A stretch of 47,176 nucleotides of DNA from an uncultured Lachnospiraceae bacterium (GTDB lineage Bacteria; Bacillota; Clostridia; Lachnospirales; Lachnospiraceae), in the NCBI GenBank assembly GCA_947174185.1, contig CAMWHY010000003.1, positions 1 through 47,176 of the forward strand. The letters run 5' to 3'. The notes under the pieces were generated by a model. The model saw only the letters and a program-made list of their open reading frames with translations, was not told the DNA's origin and did no database searches. This document shows, piece after piece, positions 8,365 to 18,201 of the stretch. Each line of letters opens with the position of its first letter. The first letter of the stretch is position 1. The position numbers and the translations under genes are program-made.

Positions 8365-9093
8365 ATGTTACTTATGTTACGGTCACTTGTTTTTCCCACA
8401 ACAAACAGTTGGGAGGAAGACGTATTCCAACTGACGCCGTTGGGCGTGGCGCTTGTTGCTGCCCTGATCATGATACTGATCGCTCTGGCAATCTGGCTTT
8501 TTTCCAAAAAGAAAGCGGTTTCGGACAAAGCTCCAGATTCTGCACCGGGCAGTATCAAAAAAACAGCTGTCAAACAACTGACATTCTCCGCCATGGCTAT
8601 GGCGTTGGCCACGCTGCTTTCCAATGTGAAGCTATTAGATCTATTCGCAGGCGGTTCGGCAACTCTCTGCAGCATGTTCTTTATCACTCTGATCGGCTAT
8701 TTTTATGGTACAGGCGCAGGATTATTGACCGGAATAGCCTATGGTCTTTTGCAGTTTGTCATTAATCCCGTATTTTATACACTGCCACAGCTGCTCATCG
8801 ATTATCCCCTTGCCTTCGGCGCTCTGGGACTTTCCGGCCTGTTCCGGAAAAAGAAATGGGGACTTCAGACCGGTTATGTCGTCGGTATCGTCGGACGTTT
8901 GTTCTTCTCCTGGCTTTCCGGCATCCTTTTCTTTGCCAGCTATGCAGAATCCTATCAGATGCTTCCGGCATTATATTCTTTCTACTATAACGGGGCCTAC
9001 ATCGGCGCAGAAGGTCTAATCACACTCATCATCATCTCGCTTCCTCCGGTCAGGAAGGGACTGGACGCCATCAGGCACATGGCAACAGAGTAA
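8365..9093 (+). CDS. thiT: Thiamine ECF transporter S component ThiT
   Basis: Membrane S component that binds thiamine and associates with a shared ECF energising module encoded elsewhere. 242 aa. Residues about 68-235 match the ThiT/YuaJ core: about six hydrophobic helices with GGSATLCSMFFITLIGYFYG, IAYGLLQFVINPVFYTLPQLLIDYPLAFGALG and GRLFFSWLSGILFFASYA. There is an N-terminal extension with one additional predicted membrane helix (PLGVALVAALIMILIALAIW) and a charged linker; classic ThiT is about 180-190 aa. AAGGAGG precedes the ATG by 8 nt. The upstream TPP riboswitch strongly supports the thiamine assignment. It is the only plus-strand gene in the window. Confidence 0.93.
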   Translation: MLLMLRSLVFPTTNSWEEDVFQLTPLGVALVAALIMILIALAIWLFSKKKAVSDKAPDSAPGSIKKTAVKQLTFSAMAMALATLLSNVKLLDLFAGGSATLCSMFFITLIGYFYGTGAGLLTGIAYGLLQFVINPVFYTLPQLLIDYPLAFGALGLSGLFRKKKWGLQTGYVVGIVGRLFFSWLSGILFFASYAESYQMLPALYSFYYNGAYIGAEGLITLIIISLPPVRKGLDAIRHMATE

Positions 9094-9094
9094 T

Positions 9095-9131
9095 AAAAAA
9101 AGAGGGCAGGAACTTATCTTGCCCTCTTTTT
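9095..9131. terminator. Bidirectional terminator between thiT and the HD-GYP gene
   Basis: AGAGGGCA (9101-9108) and TGCCCTCT (9120-9127) form a perfect stem flanked by an A-run on the left and a T-run on the right, so it can terminate thiT on the plus strand and the convergent HD-GYP gene on the minus strand. The stem overlaps the last codons of the HD-GYP gene (stop at 9114). Confidence 0.88.
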
Positions 9132-10580
9132 CATATAATCGCTAATAATCCGTACCAGTTCCGTATCCAGCTTTCCGCTCTTCGCCATGGAATCCAAAAT
9201 CTCCAGCGCCTTATGCAATGGCATCGTACCTTTATACGGACGATCTTCGGAAGTCAGGGAATCATAGATATCTATGATCGTGAGGATTCGGGTCAGAATA
9301 CCCAGCTCATCCGCTTTTTTATGGTTTGGATAGCCGGAACCATCCAGATACTCATGATGGGAAGATGCAATTTCCTGCACCTTGTCATATTTTTCATTGA
9401 ACCGGATCTTATCCAGCATTTTGTCCGTAAACACAACATGCTGCTGTACGATCTCGCGTTCCTCATCTGTCAGGGTGCCTCTGGTGATCGAAAGAGCCTT
9501 CAGCTCCTGCTCATCCAGATAAGGGATCTCCGTTCCGTCCTTCATCACATAAGTACGCGAAGCCATATCCTTGATCCTGCGAAGTTCGCTTTCCGTAATC
9601 CGCTCTCTGATATTCATACCCGGAACCTCTGCCCTGAAATTGCTCAGCCGAAGATCAGCCATCGCCCATTCCGCATTATCCATTCTACCCTCAAGCATAT
9701 CGATCTTCATCATCAGACTGATCTTTTCCAGCTTGTTCATCAATCCTTCAAGCCGGTCGCCCAGTCTGGTTGATTTATTCATCACCTCACGCGGCGTGAT
9801 CATCTTGCCGATATCGTGAAGCATAGCCGCCATGTATAGCTGCTCGCTTTCATTCTTGTCAATATATTTATCATATTCCCCACGGGTATGAAGCGCATTG
9901 ATATGATCCACGATCTCCCTGCAGTATGCCGCCACATGCACAGTGTGATTGGCATTATACGGAGTTCTGGCGTCAATCGCCGTTGTCAGGGAAGCCACAA
10001 AGGACAGTAACAGTTCCTCCAAGTCCTGAATCAGCATCATATTGGTCAGCGCCATGGCCATCTGCGCGGTCAGAGAATTGACCATCTTCACATGCGGTTC
10101 GGAAAACGGGATCACACTGCCATCATCTTCCGTACAATTGGTCAGCTGCATAACGCCGATAACGCTCTTACCCGGCTCAAAGATCGGAACGGTCAGCAGG
10201 GATTTTGTCCTGTAATTATGTACTACATCAAATTCCTTTATGGATAAGATCTCAAATTCTTTCTCCTGATAAATATCCGGTATATTCAGGTTGACTTGAT
10301 GGGATGCCGTATAAGCCAGCAGATTGTGGGACTTGATATCGATCGCAACTTCATCTGTCGGTTCTCCTCCACGCCCCCGGTATAACCCAAGGGAACGGTT
10401 TACAGACGTAAGCTGACGAAGCCTTCCGTCATCTTCGATATAAAGGCTGCCGCCATCCGCATTGGTAAATTTCATACAGCCATCCAGAATCAGATCAAAC
10501 AGCTTAAAATAAAATCTTTCCGTGGATAACGAATAACCTAATTCCAATATATCATTAATATCATCCGTAATCTTCAACAT
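9114..10580 (-). CDS. GAF / HD-GYP phosphodiesterase
   Basis: Predicted cytosolic cyclic-di-GMP phosphodiesterase of 488 aa. Residues about 20-185 form a GAF sensor domain (DGGSLYIEDDGRLRQL, SLLTVPIFEPGKSVIGVMQL). The HD-GYP domain follows: MLHDIGKM (HD at 255-256), QQHVVFTDKML, SHHEYLDGSGYP (GYP at 416-418) and DIYDSLTSEDRPYKG, so metal ligands and the GYP motif are intact. Between HDIGK and the TDEEREI segment there is an insertion of about 95 residues, largely helical, absent from typical HD-GYP domains. The open frame continues upstream into the repeat region; I start at the ATG at 10580 (MLKITDDIND), with GAAAGG upstream, because the extra 57 residues are translated repeat. Confidence 0.85.
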   Translation of the reverse strand: MLKITDDINDILELGYSLSTERFYFKLFDLILDGCMKFTNADGGSLYIEDDGRLRQLTSVNRSLGLYRGRGGEPTDEVAIDIKSHNLLAYTASHQVNLNIPDIYQEKEFEILSIKEFDVVHNYRTKSLLTVPIFEPGKSVIGVMQLTNCTEDDGSVIPFSEPHVKMVNSLTAQMAMALTNMMLIQDLEELLLSFVASLTTAIDARTPYNANHTVHVAAYCREIVDHINALHTRGEYDKYIDKNESEQLYMAAMLHDIGKMITPREVMNKSTRLGDRLEGLMNKLEKISLMMKIDMLEGRMDNAEWAMADLRLSNFRAEVPGMNIRERITESELRRIKDMASRTYVMKDGTEIPYLDEQELKALSITRGTLTDEEREIVQQHVVFTDKMLDKIRFNEKYDKVQEIASSHHEYLDGSGYPNHKKADELGILTRILTIIDIYDSLTSEDRPYKGTMPLHKALEILDSMAKSGKLDTELVRIISDYMKKRAR

Positions 10581-10622
10581 GCTAAAGAGATACCTTTCTA
10601 CTATACAACAACACGACAACAG

Positions 10623-10900
10623 CCGCAGTGCCCCGCTCGATTCCGCTTTCTCCGTTCCACTTCGGTCCGTGCTAGGCGGACATCCCCCGGATGTCCAGCA
10701 CCGCTCCATCTCGCTCGCGGGCTTTCGCCCTATGCTCGCTCCTGTTATCACATCCGCAGTGCCCTAGCTCGATTCCGCTTTGCTCCATCTCGCTCGCGGG
10801 CTTCGCCCTATGCTCGTTCCTGTTATCACAGCCGCAGTGCCCTAGCTCGATTCCGCTTCGCTCCATCTCGCTCGCGGGCTTCGCCCTATGCTCGTTCCTG
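10623..10900. repeat. 78-bp tandem repeat, three copies, one interrupted
   Basis: Intergenic region 10581-11058 contains a unit beginning CCGCAGTGCC and including GCTCGCGGGCTTCGCCCTA. Copies begin at 10623, 10754 and 10832; the spacing of the last two is 78 bp. Copy 1 is 131 bp because it carries an extra block of about 52 bp. Copy 3 degenerates at about 10900. The unit is much more GC-rich than its surroundings and rich in short self-complementary segments. Because 78 is a multiple of three, the minus strand reads as a 26-residue repeat, but there is no ribosome binding site. It looks like a dispersed intergenic repeat family. Confidence 0.85.
10678..10696. repeat. Perfect hairpin inside the first repeat copy
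   Basis: GGACATCC (10678-10685), CCC loop, GGATGTCC (10689-10696): an 8-bp perfect stem inside the roughly 52-bp block that is unique to copy 1. It marks this block as a separate small structured insertion into the repeat. Confidence 0.6.
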
Positions 10901-10946
10901 AAATCATATGCCGCCAGTATGCAAGCATCCTGCGGCATATGATTTC
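10900..10946. repeat. 15-bp perfect inverted repeat closing the repeat array
   Basis: GAAATCATATGCCGC (10900-10914) and its exact complement (10932-10946) flank a 17-nt loop that itself holds ATGCAAGCAT. It lies where repeat copy 3 loses similarity, about 110 bp after the addA stop. There is no T-run on either strand, so it is not a standard terminator. It could be a cruciform, an RNA-processing hairpin or an element terminus. Confidence 0.6.
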
Positions 10947-11058
10947 ACTCACTCGCGCACTGCTCATTGCTTTCGCGTACATTATACCAAATATTTGCCT
11001 TCTTGGCTATTGTTTTTTATGCAGTTCGGACGCATTCTCCTGCATCGTCGATTTCCCT

Positions 11059-14000
11059 TCAGACCTTTAGAGAGGTTTCCAGTGCAAAAGAGTAAATCAA
11101 CCTTTCTTTCACATGTTTTTGTGTGATCTGCTCCAGCGCACGGGCATACAATTCCATCTGGATATGATACCTTGATCTCAGTTCCTCCTCTTCCGCTACC
11201 CTGTCCGTCTTATAATCCAGCAGCACCAGTCCGTCCTCTTCCTCAAAATAGACGTCGATAACCCCCTGCACCAGAACCGTCTCCTCCTGCGGGAATTCCT
11301 CCTTGATCTCCTTTGCGGGAATCCCTATAAAAAATGACTTTTCCTTATACAGTCTGCCTTCCCTGTCAGCCTTGATCATCCGCCCGGCAAGATCGGACGC
11401 CAGGAAATGCACGCACTTTCTGACACTGATCAACTCCGCCGCTTCTTTTGTCAGCTTTCCGGATGCAATATTTTTTTCTATGATCTGTTCCACCTGGGCT
11501 TCTTCAGGGATCGTCCGCAATTCTCTGTATTCTATCAGCTCCATAATCCTGTGAACTGCGGTTCCCCGCTTACTTCCCAGAGAAGCTTCCTGTTCTCCCC
11601 GCACAAACTTTGGCACATACGCTTCCTTCAGCTGCGTATCAAACATCTGATAGGCCTCTGTATCCTCATAAGCCGCCTTTTTCAATTCTGATACGGTGGT
11701 CTTTGTATACAATCCTGTCAGTTCCGGATAAGGGTAAGTTTCAGAAAACCGTTCCTCCAGAATCTTCTCCCATAAGGGATCGGCCTGTATTCCGATATCC
11801 TTCAGCGTCTCTTTTGACACCGCAGTGATCAGTTCCTCCTTCTTTGTATGCGCTACGATATCTTCCATTTTACTGCCTACGATATATTTTTCCCCCTGAC
11901 CGCTTCCAAGATAGGCTGCCAGCAGAAAGTCCAGATACGTGGAATACTGCAGGATATTATCATAATCTGCTGATCCGCTCTTCCCCCATTTTTCCACTGT
12001 CTTCTCAAAATCGTTTACACTGCCGGTCATGATCAGCTTTTCTTTTGCCCGGGTCATAGCGACATACAGAATCCTCATCTCTTCTGAAATTGCGTCCGCC
12101 AGGATTTTATCAGCAATCGCCTTTTTCAATATCGTCGGCCGTCTGATACGAAGTACGGGATCGATATGATCCAGTCCAATGCCATACTCCGATTCCAACA
12201 TGACAGGCTTTGAGACATCCTTCCGGTTGATCTTCTTACCCAGTCCGCACAAAAAGCACACGGGAAACTCCAATCCCTTGCTCTTATGGATGGTCATGAT
12301 CCTGACCACATCCGCATGCTCGTCCAATATACCTGCTTCCCCATAGTCCACCTCCTGTGCTTTCAGCTGGCTGATATAGCGCACAAAATGAAACAGTCCG
12401 TGATAACTCGTCGCTTCAAAATCAGATGCCCGTTCTAAAAGCATCATCAGATTGGCACGACGCTGCATCCCTCCCGGAAGCGCTGTGACATAGTCCAGAT
12501 AACCGGTCTTTTCATAAAGTTCCTCCAGCAGTTCCCTGATCCCGGTATATTTTGCTTTCCTGCGGTATTTGGCAATCATATCAAGCAGTGCGGCAGTCTT
12601 CGCTTCCAACTGCATTGCAGCGGCATCCTCCTGATAGCTGCATACATCATCATACAGACACCTGCATCCGTCCTTCCGATTTCTTCCCGACTTGATCTTC
12701 GCCGCTTCCTCCTCCGTAAACCCGCCGATATAAGAAGTCATCATGCCATACAGCGGAATATCCTGTCTGGGATTGTCCAGTACCTGAAGGACACTCATGA
12801 TCGTCCTCACTTCCAATGTGGAAAAATATCCCGTCTTCGTTGCGGAATAAACCGGAATCCCCTGCTTTTCAAAAACCTTGCGTATCGCCTCTTCCTGATC
12901 GTCCATGGCGCGCAGCAGGATCACAATATCGGCATAAGACACCGCCCTGGAAGTTTTGCTTTTGGGGTCATAAATCTGAAAAGACTGCTTCATCATGTCC
13001 CGTATCCTGCCGGCAATATAATATGCCTCCAGTTCTTTTGCATTCCCTGCGTCTATTGCGTCATCATATTCCTTTGGCTTTTCGATCAGGACAAGCTCCG
13101 TATTCTGCTGTTGTCCTTCGACTGCAGGGTATTCCGCCCCAGGATACAGTCTTGCCCGCTCATCATAAGGCACGCCCGCGTTTTTTCCAGTCATGATCTT
13201 TTCAAAGACATCATTGACGCTGTCCAGCACTTCCCTGCGGCTTCTGAAGTTGCGGTTCAGATCGATACGAATATTGCCCCCGGCCTTTTCCTGAAACAGC
13301 ATATACTTCTCCATAAAGATCTCCGGTCTGGCCAGACGGAAACGGTAGATGCTCTGTTTCACATCACCCACCATAAAATAATTATCCTCTCTGGCAACCG
13401 TCTTTAAAAGATACTCCTGCACATAATTGCTATCCTGATATTCATCCACCATCACACAGGCAAAGTAATCCTGATATTCCTTCGCCGCTCTTGTAGGAAC
13501 CAGCGTCCCATCCTCTGACTTATGCAGAAGGATCTCCAGCGCAAGATGCTCCATATCAGAAAAATCCACAACATTTCTCTCCCGCTTATGAAGCCCAAAA
13601 CGCTCTATAAAATCTCCTGTAAGACGTATCAGCGCTCCTGCTGCCGCCTCCGCCCCTTGCTGCGCGGCAAGGATATGGTCAGATGTATCATAATAACAGC
13701 CGGACAGCCTCTCCAGAATCATTTTTACGCTTTCCCGGCAAGTTTTCACCCTGTCGCAAAGCTCCTTATCATCTGATTTCTTCGCCCTGCCAAAGCCCGG
13801 CATCCTGGTCCCGTGCAAAAGCTCATATCTGCGGTCAAATGCTTTATTCCTTTTCAACTCCGTCAGAAGTGACTTCTGCGCTTCAATCGCCGCCAGATAT
13901 GCCAGCGGACCGTTTGTTTCCTGGCAAAGTTGGGCCGCTTCCTCTGTGATGGTCAGCCCCCGTTCTATCAACCGTTCATTTTCCGCCAGCCTGTCCCTCC

Positions 14001-14643
14001 ACCATTCTTTCCCCTCCAGTTCCTCAAAGCTCTCCACAGAATAGTTCTTTGCCGCATTCTCCAGCCAGTCCAGCGGATATGGATGGCTCATGGCATAATG
14101 ATAAAGTGAGAACGTGATCTCCTCCAAAAGCTCGTCCTTGCCATTCTCTCCGTAACATTCCGCCAGCAGAAAAAAATCCAGATCCTCTTTATCCTGATAC
14201 CGCTCCTCCAGCAGCTCGTCCAGAGTGTCCTTCATCAGAAGCTTCCGCTCCCCCTCTTCCATCACCCGAAAAGCAGGATCAAGCCCGATATCCCCAAAGT
14301 TATTCCGAAGCAGATACAGGCAGAAACTATCTATGGTAGTGATCTGCGCATTATAAAGCAGCGCCATCTGACGCAGCAGATGGCCGTCCTCCGGCGTCTG
14401 CTCCAGTTTTTCATTGATGGCTCTTCCGATCCTTTCCCGCATCTCTGCAGCAGAGGCTTTGGTAAACGTCACCACAAGCATCCGGTCGATATCAACCGGA
14501 TGCTCCCTGTCCGTGATCAGAGAGATGATCCGTTCCGTCAGTACTGCTGTCTTGCCGCTCCCTGCTGCCGCTGAAACCAGCAGGTTGGCATTTCTGGTTC
14601 GGATGGCTCTCTGTTGTTCTTCTGTATATGTAACGCTGGCCAT
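11059..14643 (-). CDS. addA: ATP-dependent helicase/nuclease subunit A
   Basis: Helicase and nuclease subunit of AddAB, the Firmicute counterpart of RecBCD, which processes double-strand breaks for RecA loading. 1194 aa from the preferred start, typical for AddA. Seen: Walker A SAAAGSGKTAVLTERI near residue 32, UvrD-family VDEYQDSNYVQ, IMTIHKSKGLEFPV and YVAMTRAKEKL, and near the C-terminus the RecB-type nuclease motif LLDYKTDR. The frame opens at 14664, but AAGGAAG is placed correctly for the ATG at 14643 (MASVTYTEEQ), which also matches usual AddA N-termini. It lies 66 bp downstream of addB and they are presumably one operon. Confidence 0.96.
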   Translation of the reverse strand: MASVTYTEEQQRAIRTRNANLLVSAAAGSGKTAVLTERIISLITDREHPVDIDRMLVVTFTKASAAEMRERIGRAINEKLEQTPEDGHLLRQMALLYNAQITTIDSFCLYLLRNNFGDIGLDPAFRVMEEGERKLLMKDTLDELLEERYQDKEDLDFFLLAECYGENGKDELLEEITFSLYHYAMSHPYPLDWLENAAKNYSVESFEELEGKEWWRDRLAENERLIERGLTITEEAAQLCQETNGPLAYLAAIEAQKSLLTELKRNKAFDRRYELLHGTRMPGFGRAKKSDDKELCDRVKTCRESVKMILERLSGCYYDTSDHILAAQQGAEAAAGALIRLTGDFIERFGLHKRERNVVDFSDMEHLALEILLHKSEDGTLVPTRAAKEYQDYFACVMVDEYQDSNYVQEYLLKTVAREDNYFMVGDVKQSIYRFRLARPEIFMEKYMLFQEKAGGNIRIDLNRNFRSRREVLDSVNDVFEKIMTGKNAGVPYDERARLYPGAEYPAVEGQQQNTELVLIEKPKEYDDAIDAGNAKELEAYYIAGRIRDMMKQSFQIYDPKSKTSRAVSYADIVILLRAMDDQEEAIRKVFEKQGIPVYSATKTGYFSTLEVRTIMSVLQVLDNPRQDIPLYGMMTSYIGGFTEEEAAKIKSGRNRKDGCRCLYDDVCSYQEDAAAMQLEAKTAALLDMIAKYRRKAKYTGIRELLEELYEKTGYLDYVTALPGGMQRRANLMMLLERASDFEATSYHGLFHFVRYISQLKAQEVDYGEAGILDEHADVVRIMTIHKSKGLEFPVCFLCGLGKKINRKDVSKPVMLESEYGIGLDHIDPVLRIRRPTILKKAIADKILADAISEEMRILYVAMTRAKEKLIMTGSVNDFEKTVEKWGKSGSADYDNILQYSTYLDFLLAAYLGSGQGEKYIVGSKMEDIVAHTKKEELITAVSKETLKDIGIQADPLWEKILEERFSETYPYPELTGLYTKTTVSELKKAAYEDTEAYQMFDTQLKEAYVPKFVRGEQEASLGSKRGTAVHRIMELIEYRELRTIPEEAQVEQIIEKNIASGKLTKEAAELISVRKCVHFLASDLAGRMIKADREGRLYKEKSFFIGIPAKEIKEEFPQEETVLVQGVIDVYFEEEDGLVLLDYKTDRVAEEEELRSRYHIQMELYARALEQITQKHVKERLIYSFALETSLKV

Positions 14644-14709
14644 GCTCTTCTTCCTTTCTTTCACTGCCTTTTATCATCAACCGGGATCGATAACAGGGTT
14701 CTCAACAGA

Positions 14710-17700
14710 CTACGAATCTGTCAGTTCCTCCGCGATCTTCTCCATCGCCTCCGTCTCACTCATATCCATATCCAGACTTTCAAATCCGGGCAGCCGTTTA
14801 TCAAAACAGCATACTTCCCGGTAGGTACAATAACTACATGCCGTATCGCCGCACGGACGGGCGTTCCGGTCTCCCTGTAATATCTCGCTCCCGATCTTCC
14901 GGATCATATGATCCGCATAATCGCTGAGCAGATTCAGGGTATCCCTCGGTATGACCTGAGACGCCGCCGTATAGCTGCCATCCTTTTTCTTTTCCAGCCG
15001 GATAACATCTGAAACATCGATATATGTCCGGTCCAGCCCTTGGATAACATCCTCATCCTCCACAAAATAACCGGACACACGCAGTTTTTCATGCATCCAC
15101 CGCTCCCATTCCTCCTGTGATATATTGGCATTCTCCTGCGCCATGATCGGATCTGTCACCGGATAATAAAATAATGCCGCCGGAATGACCTGCTTTCCCG
15201 GATTCCTTTTCTTTACACGCTCTACCGCCTGCTCCAGATAAACGGCAAGCTGCAGCTGCAGTCCATAATACAGCTGGACAAGATCGATCTTTTTATCTTT
15301 TGATTTATAATCGATCACCTTCACATAAAGCGCATCGTCCTTCTCAAAGACATCATATCGGTCGATCTTTCCGGTGAGCATCAGCTTTTCATCCTCAGTC
15401 AATCCCAGCTTCACCCGGTCTACCGATACCTCCTTACGAAAGCTATACTCCAACTCCTGCGGCACAAAGCTCCCTTTTTTCAACTGATACTGTAGATTCT
15501 GTACCGTACGAAGCAGAATCCTGCGGATCTGGGTCAGCCGGTAAGCCGTCCTTTCGTCCTGATAGATCACACTCTCCCCATAGGCCACGGCAATATTATT
15601 TAAAATATAATCGAGGATCTCCTCCGCCTGTTCCTTCGTAAAATCTATCCATGACAGTCCCTGTTCTTTCAGCTGAAGACCAAACTGCTCCAAAGCCTGA
15701 TGAAAAAAGTTTCCCATATCCATATTCCCAAAGGAATAGTCTTCCCGCTCCTTCAGCTGCATACCGTACTGCAGAAAATGCGCATAAGCGCAACGTGCAT
15801 ACGCTTCCATCCTGCTGATGCTGTTCTCCAGCACAGCGCCGTACAAAGCTCTTACGACCTCACGGTTAAGTGTTTCCGGGGTATAGTGATAAAATGCCGC
15901 GTCCCTGATTATGGAAAGCGTAGTTGCATCCCGCTTTTCATATTCCTTATACAAAGCTGCGAACATCGGCCGCATTTCCCTCTGAAGCGTCTGCCCTGCA
16001 TACTCCCGGAAAAGATGCGCAAAATATTCCCTGCTGTCCTTCAACGCCACGATCTCATCCATGACTGGCAGCATGCCGTCAACAGATTCCCTGCCGTCTT
16101 CCTCCAGCTTAGGAAACATCTTATGAAGCATTCCCACCAGATACGATGGTCTGAGAGACTTTCCCTCCGCATCCACCTGCGCATAGGAGAGCCAAAGCTG
16201 CTCTGAGGGCTTGGTCATATTCATGTACAAATACAGTCTCTGTGTATACATCTTCTGTCTTGGCGTGGGACTAAGTTCATATCCCGCATCTGCAATCATC
16301 TCGCGATCCATATCAGAGATCATGCCTCCGCCCGTATTATGTTTTGGTATGATTCCTTCATTTACGCCAACAAAAAAGAGGGCTTTCACCTGTTTCAATC
16401 TGGTACGTTCGATATCGCCAATCACTACACGGTCCGTATCCTGCGGCAGAATCCCCACCTGAAGCTCCAAAATACCTGCCTCCAGGATCTCGATAAACTC
16501 CTCTAATGACAGTTCCTCCCCTTCCAGCAAAGCAGCCATCTGCTCCAAAAGCTGCATCAGATATCCATAGATCTGATCGTATTCCCCCGCTCTGGAAAAG
16601 TCCTCCTGATCTTTAAAATACCCCACATATTCCTGCAATTTATCATAAATATTATGGTCTGCAATAAAATGATAGAGAATCTTCACCATTTCTTCTGCAG
16701 GACCGCCTTTCTTCAACGGCAGTAACGGTCCCAGCAGCTCCATCAGCGCCTCTCTTGTCTGATTGATTTGCTGCAGTGGATCCTGCGTCTGCTGCGGCTC
16801 CTGTGTATGCTGTCTCATATATGCCGGATATCGCACGAATGCCCGGCTCCATGTTTTCTCTCCACGGATCTTCAGCGCCAGCATGTAATTTTCCAATCTG
16901 TCAATCTCTTCCTCTGAAAGTCCGGTAAATCCGCATTTCAGAAAATGCACCACACTTTCATAGGAAAAATTATTACGGATCACCCTGAGTCCGCTTTTGA
17001 CATACTCTGTAAACGGATTTAACCCCAGCTTTCTATTATTGTCCAAAAAGATCGGAACATCATACCGTTCTGACATTTCTGCCGCGTAAGAGGCATAACG
17101 CTCCAGATCCCCTGTGACAATGGCAATATCCCTATACGCATACTTTTTCTCCTGAATCAGCCGGCGAATCCTGATAAATGTCTTCCGAAGTTCTTCCCTT
17201 GGGGATATTGCGGAATAAATATGTATCCCGCCCGCCTGTTCCCGATATATCCCCGTTCCTGCCCGGAACAGATGCTGTTCCAGATGCGCCAGCGCAGGCT
17301 GCGTCCGGTAACGGATAACCGGAGCCCCCTTTAGCAGAATATCCTCTCCCCTTGGTACATCCATCTCCTTCGCCAGCCTGTTCATCGTAAGAATCGTTTT
17401 TTTACTCAATGCAAAGAGGGAGGATTCCTCCGGTCCGGTCTGCTTTAGCTGTTCTATATCCTCCGCAGGCAGCGTAACCGTCAGGATCACTTCCTCACAC
17501 AATGTTAAAAGCCTGCCGATCACATGGTTCTGCACCGGCGTAAAACCGGTAAATCCATCCAAAGCAACAATACTGCCCTTGATCAACTCTGATTTATCCA
17601 ATCGTTCGGCAAGAAGATCCATCGTCTCTTCCGTGGTAATATACTTATCTCCCAGATACTTCAAAAAACTTTCATAAAGCCGGTTGATATCCTGTAGCTT

Positions 17701-18162
17701 TCCCTTGAGCACAGGTTTATCCTTTACCGCTGTGCAGAGCTTGTCCACCTGACTCACATCCAGACCGTACTGCATAAATTCAGAAATGACGGATTTCACC
17801 TCATGAACATAGCCAGTCTTTTTCAGATATCTTCCGATCACAGGAAGTTCTTCCGCCATTTCGGAAGCCAGCTTTCTCAGAATCAGATTTTTTCCGGTGT
17901 CATCCAGCGTCAGGCGTTCCGGCTGCCCCACTTCCTCAAAGATATAATGCGCCAATCTTCCAAAACTGAATATCTCTATATTCATAAATCCATGCAGCGG
18001 ATGACGTTCTATCATCTCCTTCTGCGTCTGCATGGTATATTGGTCAGGAACCAATATAAAAAAATGCCTCTCCGGCTCTTTCATGGAACGCTCTATAATA
18101 TCTTCCTGCAGGCGGCTGCTCTTTCCCGCGCCGGAACTGCCGATATAAAATCTCAGTGACAC
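14710..18162 (-). CDS. addB: ATP-dependent nuclease subunit B
   Basis: Partner of AddA, 1150 aa. Seen: N-terminal ATP-binding loop YIGSSGAGKSSRLQ, a C-terminal nuclease motif VKVIDYKSKDKK, and the iron-sulfur cluster cysteines, one in YARCAYAHF and three or more in the CGDTACSYCTYREVCC cluster, as in AddB. The frame extends to an ATG at 18210, but GGAGGAAAG lies 4-7 nt from a GTG at 18162 that gives VSLRFYIGSSGAGKS, the normal position of the family's N-terminus; I use that. A TATAAT hexamer at 18195-18190 could be part of a promoter, although no good -35 box was found. Confidence 0.95.
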   Translation of the reverse strand: MSLRFYIGSSGAGKSSRLQEDIIERSMKEPERHFFILVPDQYTMQTQKEMIERHPLHGFMNIEIFSFGRLAHYIFEEVGQPERLTLDDTGKNLILRKLASEMAEELPVIGRYLKKTGYVHEVKSVISEFMQYGLDVSQVDKLCTAVKDKPVLKGKLQDINRLYESFLKYLGDKYITTEETMDLLAERLDKSELIKGSIVALDGFTGFTPVQNHVIGRLLTLCEEVILTVTLPAEDIEQLKQTGPEESSLFALSKKTILTMNRLAKEMDVPRGEDILLKGAPVIRYRTQPALAHLEQHLFRAGTGIYREQAGGIHIYSAISPREELRKTFIRIRRLIQEKKYAYRDIAIVTGDLERYASYAAEMSERYDVPIFLDNNRKLGLNPFTEYVKSGLRVIRNNFSYESVVHFLKCGFTGLSEEEIDRLENYMLALKIRGEKTWSRAFVRYPAYMRQHTQEPQQTQDPLQQINQTREALMELLGPLLPLKKGGPAEEMVKILYHFIADHNIYDKLQEYVGYFKDQEDFSRAGEYDQIYGYLMQLLEQMAALLEGEELSLEEFIEILEAGILELQVGILPQDTDRVVIGDIERTRLKQVKALFFVGVNEGIIPKHNTGGGMISDMDREMIADAGYELSPTPRQKMYTQRLYLYMNMTKPSEQLWLSYAQVDAEGKSLRPSYLVGMLHKMFPKLEEDGRESVDGMLPVMDEIVALKDSREYFAHLFREYAGQTLQREMRPMFAALYKEYEKRDATTLSIIRDAAFYHYTPETLNREVVRALYGAVLENSISRMEAYARCAYAHFLQYGMQLKEREDYSFGNMDMGNFFHQALEQFGLQLKEQGLSWIDFTKEQAEEILDYILNNIAVAYGESVIYQDERTAYRLTQIRRILLRTVQNLQYQLKKGSFVPQELEYSFRKEVSVDRVKLGLTEDEKLMLTGKIDRYDVFEKDDALYVKVIDYKSKDKKIDLVQLYYGLQLQLAVYLEQAVERVKKRNPGKQVIPAALFYYPVTDPIMAQENANISQEEWERWMHEKLRVSGYFVEDEDVIQGLDRTYIDVSDVIRLEKKKDGSYTAASQVIPRDTLNLLSDYADHMIRKIGSEILQGDRNARPCGDTACSYCTYREVCCFDKRLPGFESLDMDMSETEAMEKIAEELTDS

Positions 18163-18201
18163 GTTCTTTCCTCCAAATGTAAAACAGTAATTATATAATG
18201 A

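Noticed and set aside
10581-10751. N-terminal extension of the HD-GYP protein
   Set aside because: The 57 extra residues are a translation of the repeat copy; a usable ribosome binding site and family-like N-terminus occur at the ATG at 10580.
10623-10900. CRISPR array
   Set aside because: Units are directly adjacent 78-bp tandem copies with no unique spacers, and no cas gene is present in the window.
10672-10938. Open frame encoding a 26-residue repeat peptide on the minus strand
   Set aside because: It exists because the 78-bp repeat unit is divisible by three. No ribosome binding site precedes its ATG, and it overlaps the perfect inverted repeat and the GC-rich array.
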